In this document: piece after piece, positions 12,201 through 24,100 of the stretch | Position numbering within the stretch: the first letter of the stretch is position 1 | Layout: each line of letters begins with the position of its first letter | Assembly (NCBI GenBank): GCA_017506865.1 | Contig: JAFCMP010000520.1 | Coordinates: 1 to 64,000 of the forward strand | DNA from: Tribonema minus | Taxonomy: Eukaryota; Sar; Xanthophyceae; Tribonematales; Tribonemataceae | Direction: 5' to 3' | Length of the DNA stretch: 64,000 nucleotides | Notes under the pieces: model-generated | The model's input: only the letters and a program-made list of their open reading frames with translations | The model's database searches: none | Told to the model about the DNA's origin: nothing | Position numbers and translations under genes: made by a program

Positions 12201-13071
12201 CGGCGCGCCGCAAGCGCTTCTCGCAGCTCGGCGGGCTGCAGCTAGACAAGGACGTGCGCGCGCTGGCGGCGGCGGCCGCGGAGCGCGGCGGGCCCGCGCT
12301 GCGCGCGCCGTTTGCGCGCTTGCAGCAGGTGCGCATGTCCTCATAGCTGTTGTAACGCTTGGACTTCGTGATTTGTGTCCTTTTTTTTTTTTCGCAGATC
12401 TCCGGTCCTTGATTGAGGTAATTTGAGATGCGCGACACGTGGGTTGTTGGCCTCATCGGCGAAGCGTTTTGCAGACTATGGTTCTGCGCGCGTGCCTTTT
12501 CCACGAGTTCGCGACACCGTCTTCAACAACGTCGCAAGCGCAGCGAAGTGCTGGCACGGCGTGGCAGCGGTCTGCGTTGGCACCTCAGTGTCCATACAAT
12601 GCTCTACTGTTGTGCATTGAGTATTTCAGAGTAGGGATACAGCAGCAAGTAGTACCTCCCGTGAGCGACGCCGCTTCCGCTGCAAGCATTGCCGTCCTGG
12701 CTGACTGCCGATGCAGATTGCGCTGCTGCTGAGCCTTGACAACGTGGATACCGCAAACTTCTGCTGTCGCAGCGCCCAGCTGTGGCGCTGCTGCAAAAGT
12801 CCAAGCACAACGCCCCCTTGTGCTTGCTTGTGCCCTGTGATTCTTCAATGGCACAGGGCACCTGATGCAACCACGCTTCCGTTGCACGCCCGCCCTCAAT
12901 GCCGCTGCAGATTGCGCTGCTGCTAAGCCTCGACGACGTGGTGGACGCCGCGGATTTCTGGCATGGCGGCGGCGCACTGCGGCAGCACCTCGCCGCGGGC
13001 GAGGTGAAGGAGGTGCTGGCGCTGCGTGAAGACTTCGCACCGGAGTCCGTCGCGGAGCTGGAGTTGTAGTG
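274..13071 (+). CDS. COG4: COG4, conserved oligomeric Golgi complex subunit 4 (5' end outside window)
   Basis: COG4 belongs to the COG tether that captures retrograde vesicles at the Golgi. Exons seen: 274-380, 1907-2066, 3398-3479, 6202-6353, 6656-6974, 8241-8312, 10440-10529, 10968-11089, 12136-12328, 12911-13071 (stop TAG). From 1907 on, every junction agrees in codon phase. Family landmarks appear in order: the LMLQHTESYDRFL helix; LVTSSCVEDAFFVAQ, matching the LTSSMVDDVFYIVK block; ASAVVNHLANAL; NEASDPWALEL, matching YEANDPW; FSQLGGLQLDKDVRAL, matching FNRLGGLQFDKELRSL; and the terminal VKEVLALREDF...ELEL. The middle exon carries a Gly/Ala-rich insert not expected in the family. The 380-1907 junction is out of phase, and about 35 residues known from other COG4 proteins are missing there, so one exon is undetected. 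The N-terminal region lies left of the window. The exon ending at 3479 uses a GC donor. Introns are filled with copies of neighbouring exon ends. Confidence 0.9.
421..905 (+). repeat. Echo ladder of COG4 exon end 274-380
   Basis: Four decaying copies of the last part of the upstream exon (LALMLQHTESYDRFL region), at about 425-520, 525-580, 725-795 and 845-905. The first keeps the words gacgagctggcgct and ctgcagcacac; the last is recognisable mainly from ctgcagtgcacagcaagcta. None is open over its length. Confidence 0.7.
1467..1560 (+). repeat. Upstream echo of COG4 exon 1907-2066
   Basis: In one frame this reads SLQEATLEVSTSLAELQAAL, closely parallel to LEEAAGEVSALYAELEAGL at the start of the exon at 1907. 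It is preceded by intron-like sequence and runs into a stop. It is either a decayed copy of the exon start or a remnant of the missing COG4 exon. The first is likelier, given the pattern elsewhere. Confidence 0.5.
2199..3190 (+). repeat. Echo ladder of COG4 exon end 1907-2066 (six copies)
   Basis: The exon end CVEDAFFVAQ, its donor and the following intron words (ggcagcgctcaaccgctggc) recur at about 2199-2260, 2361-2440, 2530-2600, 2697-2770, 2865-2930 and 3115-3190. Spacing is 150-250 bp. The two nearest copies are almost perfect; farther ones diverge. Copies three and six share the private word cgtcgcatgcttc, which implies duplication of multi-unit blocks. Confidence 0.9.
3620..4402 (+). 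repeat. Echo ladder of the GC-donor COG4 exon 3398-3479 (four copies)
   Basis: Copies of the SAVVNHLANALTG-coding exon end lie at about 3620-3675, 3836-3885, 4057-4110 and 4351-4402. The first three keep the unusual GC splice donor (acaggcaagc). The intron flank gaagtgcgccag precedes each copy. The farthest copy is the most diverged. Confidence 0.88.
4403..4968. other. AT-rich intron stretch of COG4, no gene seen
   Basis: Intron of COG4. About 4555-4760 is AT-rich with T and A runs, in contrast to the GC-rich surroundings. I see no exon, RNA gene or repeat copy here. Confidence 0.6.
4969..5180. mobile_element. Dispersed repeat family A, copy 1
   Basis: A segment of about 210 bp nearly identical to 24111-24319. 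Both copies begin with the perfect palindrome gtgtcatgacac, contain a G run of variable length, then gatgccatttggcggcggcg, and end in ctgggctttttcgcgccctg. The host introns belong to different genes on opposite strands, so dispersal rather than local duplication is indicated. No long ORF and no clear terminal inverted repeat were found. It may be a MITE- or SINE-like sequence. Confidence 0.75.
5434..6201 (+). repeat. Upstream echo ladder of COG4 exon 6202-6353 (seven copies)
   Basis: Seven tandem units of about 100 bp precede the exon. Each has the 3' splice region ccaatcag (or a variant) followed by the exon start gcgagttcctggaggccctg. Starts are near 5434, 5603, 5703, 5808, 5909, 6016 and 6120. 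Units also contain ccctaac words. Only the eighth copy, the real exon at 6202, continues into the full coding block. Confidence 0.9.
7159..7472 (+). repeat. Echo ladder of COG4 exon end at 6974 (two copies)
   Basis: The exon end coding CAARLGAELVREVPETFQ, with its donor gtgcgcac, is repeated at 7159-7211 (almost exact) and 7420-7472 (diverged). A run of TTAGGG/CCCTAA words lies between them at about 7325-7362. Confidence 0.9.
7800..7995 (+). repeat. Upstream echoes of COG4 exon 8241-8312
   Basis: Two diverged copies of the intron end and exon start (tctctgcaggaggggagggg in the real copy) lie at about 7808-7845 and 7965-8000. Confidence 0.65.
8313..9283. other. COG4 intron segment left of the fold-back element, unidentified
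   Basis: This GC-rich stretch is open on both strands for several hundred bases, but I recognise no family. Near 9140-9193 it holds an inverted, diverged copy of the spacer unit of the adjacent fold-back element (gcgttcgcacgagagctttg read on the minus strand). Part of it may therefore belong to the same insertion. Confidence 0.4.
9284..10040. mobile_element. Large inverted-repeat (fold-back) element in a COG4 intron
   Basis: Two arms of about 290 bp, 9284-9573 and 9757-10040, are near-perfect reverse complements (for example caatattcaatagatcagcg at the left and its complement at the right). Both arms encode the same open stretch with motifs RTERRGGGITHGIVSF, LDRKKKNCALVHPEHI and ISRFQWDHAFVYHAA, differing at only two residues. 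I do not recognise the family. The spacer is a three-unit tandem repeat. It could be a fold-back transposon, a head-to-head duplication of a gene fragment, or an assembly artefact of a palindromic read. Confidence 0.8.
9574..9757. repeat. Three-unit tandem repeat forming the fold-back spacer
   Basis: Three units of about 62 bp. Each begins aatgggtgag and ends cccattactag, so the unit ends are themselves short inverted repeats. The core gcgttcgcacgagagctttg is shared by all three, with few changes. Confidence 0.9.
10073..10088. repeat. 16-bp perfect palindrome next to the fold-back element
   Basis: aactaattaattagtt equals its own reverse complement. It lies just outside the right arm of the fold-back element, in otherwise GC-richer DNA. 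Confidence 0.85.
10338..10433. mobile_element. Dispersed repeat family B, copy 1
   Basis: About 95 bp similar to 21374-21461 and 36182-36275. Shared words are tagagctc, gtgacaagg and ccaccaat(g/a)accgt. It ends a few bases before the acceptor of COG4 exon 10440-10529. Confidence 0.75.
11160..11220 (+). repeat. Echo of COG4 exon end at 11089
   Basis: A diverged copy of the LATGLLSLLRPYEPPTGL-coding end: gggcctactgatgctgctgc, then an intact-looking ccatggggctgaaatgcag. The original lies at 11040-11089. Confidence 0.6.
11670..12060 (+). repeat. Upstream echo ladder of COG4 exon 12136-12328 (three copies)
   Basis: The segment ctcagcgccgcggcgtttgc (splice acceptor plus exon start) recurs near 11685, 11837 and 11988 before the real copy at 12131, about 150 bp apart. 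Each repeats the intron part ctctctgaccgaccgccgcg. All copies keep an AG acceptor. Confidence 0.9.
12715..12800 (+). repeat. Upstream echo of the last COG4 exon
   Basis: The stretch gatgcagattgcgctgctgc copies the start of the terminal exon at 12911, including its acceptor. It diverges after about 45 bases. Confidence 0.88.
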
Positions 13072-13136
13072 CGCGCCCGGGTGTTGTCGATACGGCGCAT
13101 TGTACAGCGTATCGAGATGCATTGTATCGACCACAC

Positions 13137-13311
13137 CTGGGCGCACGGTAGCGCGCACGCGCGGCATGCACCGCCTTGCGGCGCGCCACTGGACGCGCCA
13201 TCTCGGCCCGTGCTCTTGCAGTAGGTGTAGTAGGCGATGCCCCAGCAGCACAATGAACATACATAGGATAACATTGGGAAGGTTTTCAAACCATGTGCGG
13301 CTGGCTGCCAT
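13137..13311 (-). CDS. Weak candidate exon of a small single-pass membrane protein
   Basis: From an ATG at 13311 the minus strand reads MAASRTWFENLPNVILCMF and continues IVLLGHRLLHLL, one hydrophobic helix, before a possible donor at 13136. Aromatic-Glu-x-Leu-Pro followed by a membrane helix recalls the start of NDUFA1-type complex I subunits, but the similarity is too short to name it. The second frame also gives a hydrophobic helix (LSYVCSLCCWGIAYYTY). Support comes mainly from two upstream echoes (13530-13700), which in this window accompany real exons. It is tail to tail with COG4. Confidence 0.25.
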
Positions 13312-13529
13312 GCCATTGTGGTTTGGCTCCTGTGTCGGCCTGCAGCAACGTCCCGTCGTATTGCCTTGCCGCACACGAATACGCGCAGCAGCTTGCCACG
13401 GATCAGCTTGCCACGCGTTGCAGCTGTCCCAACAGCCCGTGCATGACTGCACGGAGACTTGACGCCCAAGCACATTGCACCGGTCGTAAGTCTGGCATCT
13501 GCCGTGCCATATGCTGTAGAAATGTGCCG

Positions 13530-13700
13530 GCCCATTTGCACAACTGTAGGCGATGTCCCATATGGCCACGACATGCATATGAAAGCACTTTGCAAGTTCA
13601 GTGGGCTGCCATTATTTTGCACTCCTGCCCCCTGCAACACACTCCTGTCCACCTGCAATGGTAGAGGTAGAGTATTTGAAGCATGTGGCATGAACGAAGG
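13530..13700 (-). repeat. Possible echoes of the candidate exon at 13137-13311
   Basis: Near 13535-13585 (tgtaggcgatgtccc) and 13648-13700 (gtagaggtagagtatt) are diverged versions of 13220-13260 (tgtagtaggcgatgccc). The order fits copies lying upstream of a minus-strand exon. Confidence 0.4.
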
Positions 13701-14389
13701 AACAGCAAGGCACGCCCGTGCAAATAACAGACAAAGAAGTCGGCTGACAATGATGATCTGCTTTCTGCATTTTCTGGTTGAATTTGAGCAGCGGTCGGTG
13801 TCAAATGCCAGAACTGGTTTGCGGGAATGTGTACTTGCCCAGCAGTGTAAGCTCAAATCTTGAACATGGGATCAATTGCACACATGCGGCGCAGCAGTGC
13901 AGTCGGCACGTGCAGGTTCAACAACTATGGCCAAAAGTTTCGCACCCATAGCACTGTAAATATGGGCTGCTCTGGCTGGGACCCGGGGAACCTAAGCATG
14001 TTTGCTGGTATTTGATCAACCATTCAAAGTCTGTCATACTCCATCGCTGCTGCACTGAAGCACGCCCATGCTTACTACGGCACACCATGCTCCGGGGTGC
14101 CCATGCTCATTTCGCAATCGTGACGTGATGAACGAGATGCCCCCCCTCTCCTGCAGCAGCGAAGCCAAAATCGAGGTCTGCGTACCACTCCCGCAACAGC
14201 TGCCAAGCTGTTGTCCTGGAAGGCTCACGTTCGGTCTCAAACACATTGGCCTGAGGTATGCACATAAGGCAGCGGCAATCATTGAATGAAGAATCAATCA
14301 GGAGTTGACGAAAAGTCAGCGGGGACTGTGTGACTCAGATGCTGCCCCAGATGAAACGGTTGGAGTCGCTCATCAACCTAGCCTCTATT
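13701..14389. other. Stretch between candidate exon and RING gene, nothing recognised
   Basis: Short open frames on both strands show no motif. The region may hold 3' parts of the RING gene if that gene splices after its zinc finger. Confidence 0.4.
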
Positions 14390-15324
14390 TTAAACCCAAC
14401 CCTCGGCAGGCAGCACAAACGACACAATAGCACGCCAGGAAGCGAGCACTGCGTAGCAGCCGTCCCGTGCCAAAGCGCCCGTTACATGTGCACAGAACCA
14501 GCGCCACGAGCGTGTGAACACCTGTGTTGTTGCAGCTGTGATGCAGCAAACAGGCATCAATGACGGCAAAAGTACCTTGCATATGGGGCACGTGTCGTGC
14601 CGCAGCAGCCACGGCACGGCGCAGCGCTCGTGGAACACGTGATCGCACGGCAGCGCCATCAGCATGCCTCCGCCGGCTGCAGCCATGTCCTCGAGGCAGA
14701 CGGCGCATGCACTACTGCAGCAGATGCGTCTGGCATCTTCGTCCTGCGTGATGGTAAGACGAAGCTGCGCCATGCCGCCGGCCAGCGCGCGCACGCTGTC
14801 GATGGCGTAGTGTTGTAGCGCGGGCGACCCTGGGGAGAGCTGCAGTTGCTGCTGCGTGTCTTGACACTCAAGCTGCTGTGCCGAGCCGTCGCTGTCATGG
14901 CCGTGGTCTGCATTGCACAAGTTGCGGTGCACACGAGATAGATGCGTACCGATATCATCGTCAGTTGCTCATCGTGAAATCTCGCAGAATGCACAAAGCT
15001 GCTAGCTACTTCGCGCACACTTGATCGATTCCCTTCAAGCTCGGGTGGTGAGCGCACAGCGTCCGCTCCGCACTCACCAGCGCAGGAATGCGTCTCGCTG
15101 CTGATGCCGCGGCTATCTTCCTGGTGCTCCGGACGCCGCCGCACCATGAAGAGCGTGGCACACCTGTGCACCCTTGCGAGTCGGCTCTTGTCATCGGGAT
15201 CAGAGAGGCCGCACGGAGCTGCAAGGCCGTCTTCCTCCAGACAGGCAGCGGCTGCAGTGCCGATGCACAGCAGGACCGCAGCAGTGATGAGCACCATACC
15301 AGGCGTGGCCCTCGTCTCGCGCAA
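14390..15324 (-). CDS. RING-H2 zinc-finger protein, probable E3 ubiquitin ligase
   Basis: Exon 1 is 15324-15078. The start codon opens MRETRATPGMVLITAAVLLC, a basic stretch and hydrophobic core typical of a signal peptide, with small residues (TAAAA) at the likely cleavage site. Exon 2 begins at 14907, and the phase fits exactly (GCT-G joined to AC). Exon 2 carries one RING of the C3H2C3 type: CAVCLEDM, then PCDHVFHERC and CPIC, at about residues 150-192. The protein is about 255 residues if exon 2 runs to its stop at 14390; a donor-like AAG-gtactt just after CPICK would allow another ending. A secretory signal plus a RING suggests a ligase of the endomembrane system, unless the hydrophobic stretch is an anchor. 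Only 170 bp separate its start from that of the EF-hand gene. Confidence 0.75.
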
Positions 15325-15494
15325 TGTCTACCGTCAAGCATGCCACGTTTTTCGGAAGAACGTGGGACTTCGCCAAACGGTCAGATTGGCGACTCGCCAA
15401 AATGAAACTGTTGAAAAAGCACTGTGATGGGTGGGGTGGGGTGGAGATGTATGGATGGCACCTCTAGAGACTGACCTAGGGATATACTGACTTA
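15325..15494. promoter_or_regulatory. Shared promoter between RING (-) and EF-hand (+) genes, with two palindromes
   Basis: This 170-bp spacer separates two divergent start codons. It holds ccacgtt...aacgtgg (arms 15343-15349 and 15359-15365) and the perfect 15-base palindrome ttggcgactcgccaa at 15386-15400. Another cgccaaa half lies at about 15371. Read on the minus strand the halves are TTTTGGCGAG and GTTTGGCGAA, resembling E2F sites (TTTSGCGC class). No TATA box was seen. Confidence 0.5.
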
Positions 15495-19086
<3,592 letters not shown>

Positions 19087-19224
19087 GCTGGATCAAATTC
19101 AATATATTGAAGTAAGCAATTGCTGCTGCGCCCTAAGTTCTCAGTATTGGAAATTGCGTCTCATGTCGGTGTGTGCACACGAGGGCATGCTTACAATTTA
19201 TGTCCACCACGCTGAATATTTTTG

Positions 19225-19695
19225 AAGCAGATGCGAGCAGGGCAGTACTGCGAGCAGCTCATGGCTGAGCAGAAGGCGCACAACGCGCCGCTGCAGCTGC
19301 CACCCTACGGAGCAAAACCAGCTTAGGCTAGATTCTAAAAAGTTCAATGCATTTTAAAGCATGCGTGCGCCAAAGCCCTCAATATTCATTGATGTTATAG
19401 TGCCTTCTATTTTATTCAAGATTGCTGCTCATGTCCGCGCATGCGCGAAGCCATGCTTGCGATTCACTTCCTCCACGCTGAACATTCACAGCAGATGCCA
19501 TCGGGGCAGTACTGCGAGCGCCTCATGGCTGCGCAGAAGGGGTACAACGTGCTGCTGGGGCTGCCTCCCTACGGCGCGAAACCAGCACAGGCTTAATTTC
19601 AGTGCATTCAAAAAGTGGTACTTTAAAACGTTGTACGGTTCACAACGTGCCGCTGCGGCTGCCAGCCTACGGCGCGAAAGTCTAGCAGCACAGGC
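19225..19695 (+). repeat. Three copies of the last coding block of the EF-hand gene beyond its stop
   Basis: The block GQYCERLMAAQKAHN...YATKPA-stop (18990-19086) recurs at about 19225-19330, 19490-19597 and 19637-19690. Copies 1 and 2 follow acceptor-like gaagcag or cacagcag and keep open frames to their own stops (GQYCEQLMAEQKAHN... and GQYCERLMAAQKGYN...). Copy 3 is cut at the left. All three share YGAK where the original has YATK, so they derive from each other. Confidence 0.92.
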
Positions 19696-19699
19696 TATC

Positions 19700-20912
19700 T
19701 GAGCAATTAAGCTTACGCTGTCAAGCAAGTGATTGCTGCTGCAGTTGGACCCTCATGTCCTTGCACGCAAATGAGGACGTGCTTGCGATCCGCTTACTCC
19801 ACATGGAAGGCACAAGGCGTCCGCTACCGGCGTCACTGTATACATGTCAACCAGCCATACGTTTTGCATTTGGCGCTGCCTGCATGTTTTGCCAAGTTTG
19901 TGATGGAGTGATGAGTTTTAACGACCGTTCAATATATATGCACCGGTGTTGAATGCAGCCTTCCAGGTCACGGTCACCAAGATTACAAATTTGAGGCATG
20001 CGCCGTGGTTGACAAATTTGATAACGCAGACAGAACACTCGGCATACATCAAAGCAACACACCACGGCCACGGTCGTCCAATCCCTGTGCATTAAAGATG
20101 CCGCACCCGTGTTTCCACCGCGCTGTGGCTTTCAATACGTATTGATATCACTTGTCGTGCTTTCTAGCCAGCACCTGACCGCCATTGTCCAACGTGTGCT
20201 GCCGTTGTGTGGTGTTGCGTCGCCTGTGCCTCCCCCGGTGGGGACGCACTGCACTTGCGAATCTACCTGCAACTCCGTAGCCAGGGTTTTCATGACGAAT
20301 GACATGTACCCCCCTGAAAGGGATTGTCCCCTTCTCCTGCACCTGGGACACCAGCATATCTGCGGTTGTCGCATGCGTTGCTGGCCGAGATCGTCAGGCC
20401 ACTCGCATCGTGCTGTCCAAGACAACCAGGCGTCCACATGCCTTACGCAGTGCTCCTGTGACGTGCACTTGCCCGCTCACACGCGTGATCGGCACGTGCA
20501 GTTCTCGCCTGCCGGCTGATCCTGGTGGCGCAACTCCGAGCCGTGCGATCTTGGCAGCAGCAGCGCAAATTAGTGACGCCTCTTGCCGCGAGCACGCAAC
20601 GCGCGTGGCCATAGTCAGCCCAGCACAGAGACTCGCGCAAGGCCTGCGGCGAATCGACAATCCGTAGAGGCATCAGGCGCGCTGCCGCTCTCGTCGATTG
20701 GGCGCGCAGGCGGTGATGAACTTGAAGATCGCCCTTACTTCAGGCCGCACTGTGCCAGACAACTTGGCAAGCCTCACGTCACACTTGAAGGAGAATCTGC
20801 CTCCCGTCGGGTGCCACTGGTGCGATGGCACTCCGGGCACGTCTTGGATGTGCACAAACATACTCCGGGCGACTTGGTGCGCGAATGTGAAGTACACGTC
20901 TTGGACTTTGCA
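19700..20912. other. Convergent intergenic stretch between EF-hand and WD40 genes
   Basis: 3' flank of two convergent genes. At 20110-20660 both strands have open frames of 90-135 codons, but I see no recognised motif, so I do not call a gene. Confidence 0.4.
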
Positions 20913-21056
20913 TCACGGTCTCAGGCTGCAGAGATGGACGGGAACGCCAGTCATGGCTGCGCCCCTGGCGCCGCTGTCGCCGCCGGCCACCGCCACGCTC
21001 GATCCGTCGCGCGCCAGGGCGAGGTGAAGTATCGGATAGTCGCCGGAGCTGAGGAC
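20913..21056 (-). repeat. Duplicate of the terminal WD40 exon (277-bp tandem copy)
   Basis: This almost exact copy of 21190-21333 lies 277 bp farther along the minus strand, together with its flanks. It keeps the acceptor ctgcag, the whole reading frame (LALARDGSSVAVAGGDSGA for CALARDASSVVVAGGDSGA) and the stop codon. It could be an alternative last exon. Confidence 0.9.
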
Positions 21057-21189
21057 CTGCAGAGTTGCAATCCCGAGGGGCAAAGCTCGTGTTCAGTAGG
21101 TGCACCAGATGTGTGGGTCTGCAGATGTGCACAAACATACTCCGGGCGACTTGGTGCGCGAATGTGAAGTACACATCTTGGACCTTGCA

Positions 21190-24100
21190 TCACGGTCTCA
21201 GGCTGCAGAGATGGACGGGAACGCCAGTCATGGCTGCGCCCCTGGCGCCGCTGTCGCCGCCGGCCACCACCACGCTCGATGCGTCGCGCGCCAGGGCGCA
21301 GTGCAGTATCGGGTAGTCGCCGGAGCTCAGGACCTGCACAGTTTCGATCCCCAGGGCAAAGCTCATGTTCAATGAAAAAAAATCAAAAGATCATAGAGCT
21401 CTTGGTGACAAGGGATGGTTAGCCGCAAGTGCCTTCCACCAATAACCGTGGTCGCCGCTGGTGCAGTCATTGGCCACGAGTCAAACAGTGCCACCATAAC
21501 CACAGTAGACAAAAGACTTATGTGTGCAAGCTTTTTAGCGTTCGAGGCATGGGTGTTCAGTATGGAAAGGTCTCACGTGTTCGGTAGGCCAGCTCCAGCC
21601 GGCAGCCGCAACACAGAGGTTCAGCAGCTAGCGACAGCGCTCTTGAATGCAATATTTGCACCGGGTGCGCGTGGCTACACATTGTCAGCTCCTTGTGTGG
21701 TATCTATACGTGCCTGTGGTGCATGAGGATGGTTTGTGTCCAATCTGTGCCATGCTGCGGCGCAGTGCAGAATCAGGTGGATGTGTCAAAGAAAACATTG
21801 TCTTCAGGCCGTCGGTTATGGGGACCAAAACTGCCTTTTACAAAGGATCGGGCGTTGCCGTTTTGAGCCTGCGCCAGTTAAATGTCAGCAGTTATTATTA
21901 GTCTCTTCATCTCAAAGGGTTTCTGCCCGATCGCCTCGCCCAATTTCTTGTTCTCATTTCGAGGCAAAGTCCAGATCACTCTTTTTTGACACTGGCATGA
22001 GACAAGAAGACCGTATGGGCCCGGAATCCTCACGCGCGATTTGAATACCATTGAACACGGCCTCAGGCTCGTGTCTGTGTGTGTGAGAGTGTGTGTGTTG
22101 CACAGTCAAAGTCAAGATTGTTGCGAAAGCGGCTGTAAACAATCGTACTCCAACAGCATCAGCTGGTCTCTCTCCACGGCATTTAAAATCGACATGAAAG
22201 CACAAGTACAGTGCCAGGTGTGACCGAAGAGCCTTTGCTGCTCTGGGTCAGGGTTAGGGTTAGGGTTAGGCGATGCCCACAGATTGACCCCCCCCCCAAA
22301 AGGGGCATGAGGGACTGTGCAGACACAGCGCAGCTGCATCTGACCTCGCGGTGCTGGCATGTGATGCGCATGACGTCGACCAGCTGAGCAGCTGTGGAGC
22401 GCTGCTGCAGCAGCACGTGACACGTTCTGCAGGCTTACGCCTGCGTGACAAGCCTGCCCCACACCGCGCCCGAGACCGATATCACATGTGGCTGACGACA
22501 CAATGGCCTCCCGCTGCTTCCTGAAAAGGGGGCGGACATACATTGACTTGTCGTGACATGGCATTACCTTTACGACAAGCCTGCCCTAAAGCTTGCCTGA
22601 GACCAATACATTAAAGTATCACATGAGCCTGAGTATGCCCCCCCCGTTGCTTCCTCTCAAGAGAGGGGGGCGACAACACTGCATCAAGGCTCCAGTGTCT
22701 TGTGGCGACTTGACGTCGTGGCACCAAGTGCTGGGCGTTTCCGCTGCAATGGGGGCTGAAAAACAGCGAAGGCCCCTTTGTCTTATCACAGAGTGACGTT
22801 GAACCCAGTGCTCAGACAAGCCGAACGTCATCGACGACACGACGTACGCACGCACCTGCAGCGGAGCGAAGTCACCACCGTTCATATCATTTGCGGCAGC
22901 GCCCCAGTCCCACGCCTTGAGCGTGCCGTCGCTCGACCAGCTGAGCAGCAGCTGCGGAGCGCTGGCGCAGAACATGACGCCGTAGACAGGCCTGCTGTGC
23001 GCCTGCAAAAACGCGGCAACGTATGGTCAGAATGTCAGTTAGTGGTCACGTGTTGCGTGCGCCTGCAAGAACACAGCAATGTATGGTCACGACGGCAGCA
23101 ATTGGTCACAATGGTGCGGGTCACAGGGTGCGTGGCGCAGGCCAAAATGACATCAGCAGCCGTACACGGGCCTGTTGTGCGCCTGCAAACACACAGCAAC
23201 ATATGGTCACAACGGCAGCGATTGGTCACGATGGTGCGGGTCACGGGGTGCGCGGCGCCAGCCGATTTGACCTCAGCCATTGGTGGCAGAAAGGGGCTTA
23301 TTATTGGGAAGGGAGCGTGCGGCACTTGCTTGCTGTATGCCGGCTGATTGTGCGCCTGTGCCAGCACAGTGGCGATCACAGAGATGAAGCTCTGCACTTG
23401 CGTGCGGGGGGCTCCGCTTAAAAGCAGGGAAATGCGCAAGACTTGCTCATGGAGGGAGATGCGCAAGACTTGTTTATTAGTGTACTACGCAGCCATGCTG
23501 CGCACGCCTGCGAAAGTGGCAGAACCGCCGCTGGCAAGTGGTCGCCATATTGCGTGTTGGCAGCGCAGCGCAGGCGCTCGCGCACCGAGACGGCAAGCGC
23601 TTCTGTGCAAGACTTAAAGGGGGTTTTGTTGAGCGTTGTGAAGCTTGCTAGACGCTGCTGCTGCTGCTGAGCGATGCGGCATGGAAGGAGAGGCCGCAGA
23701 CAGGCCTCCCACGCGTCACGATGCTTCCGCGCGCACAGGCAGCGGCACAAGGGGCTGCGTCGATCAGCAGCAAGTCGCGATTGTGCTGCGGCATTGCAGG
23801 GCGGATCGGACATCACGCAGCAACAGGGGAGGGGCCGTTCCACCTCACCAGCCATAGCAGCACAATCCCGCAGAAACAGAAGTACGTGACTGCGATGTCG
23901 TTTAGGAGTGATCGACTGTGCGCATCGAGACACTGTCAAGGTGCTCACAAGAAGCACATGCAGATTCTGGTTGCAAGCTGGACATCCACCCGTCACGGCT
24001 TCTTCGCGCCCTAAGCTAGAATCAATTGGGAAGTTACTTGTTGAAGTGCATCGCCCTGGCGCGCTTACGCTCGGCACTGTCGGCAGCGCTCCACATGGCG

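Noticed and set aside
12585-13856. A minus-strand frame of 423 codons overlapping the end of COG4
   Set aside because: It runs antisense through the conserved last COG4 exon and is Arg/Ser/Pro-rich without motifs. Only its small hydrophobic section was kept, as a weak candidate.
20109-20667. Possible gene on either strand between the EF-hand and WD40 genes
   Set aside because: Open frames of 90-135 codons exist on both strands, but neither shows a domain, signal or echo ladder.
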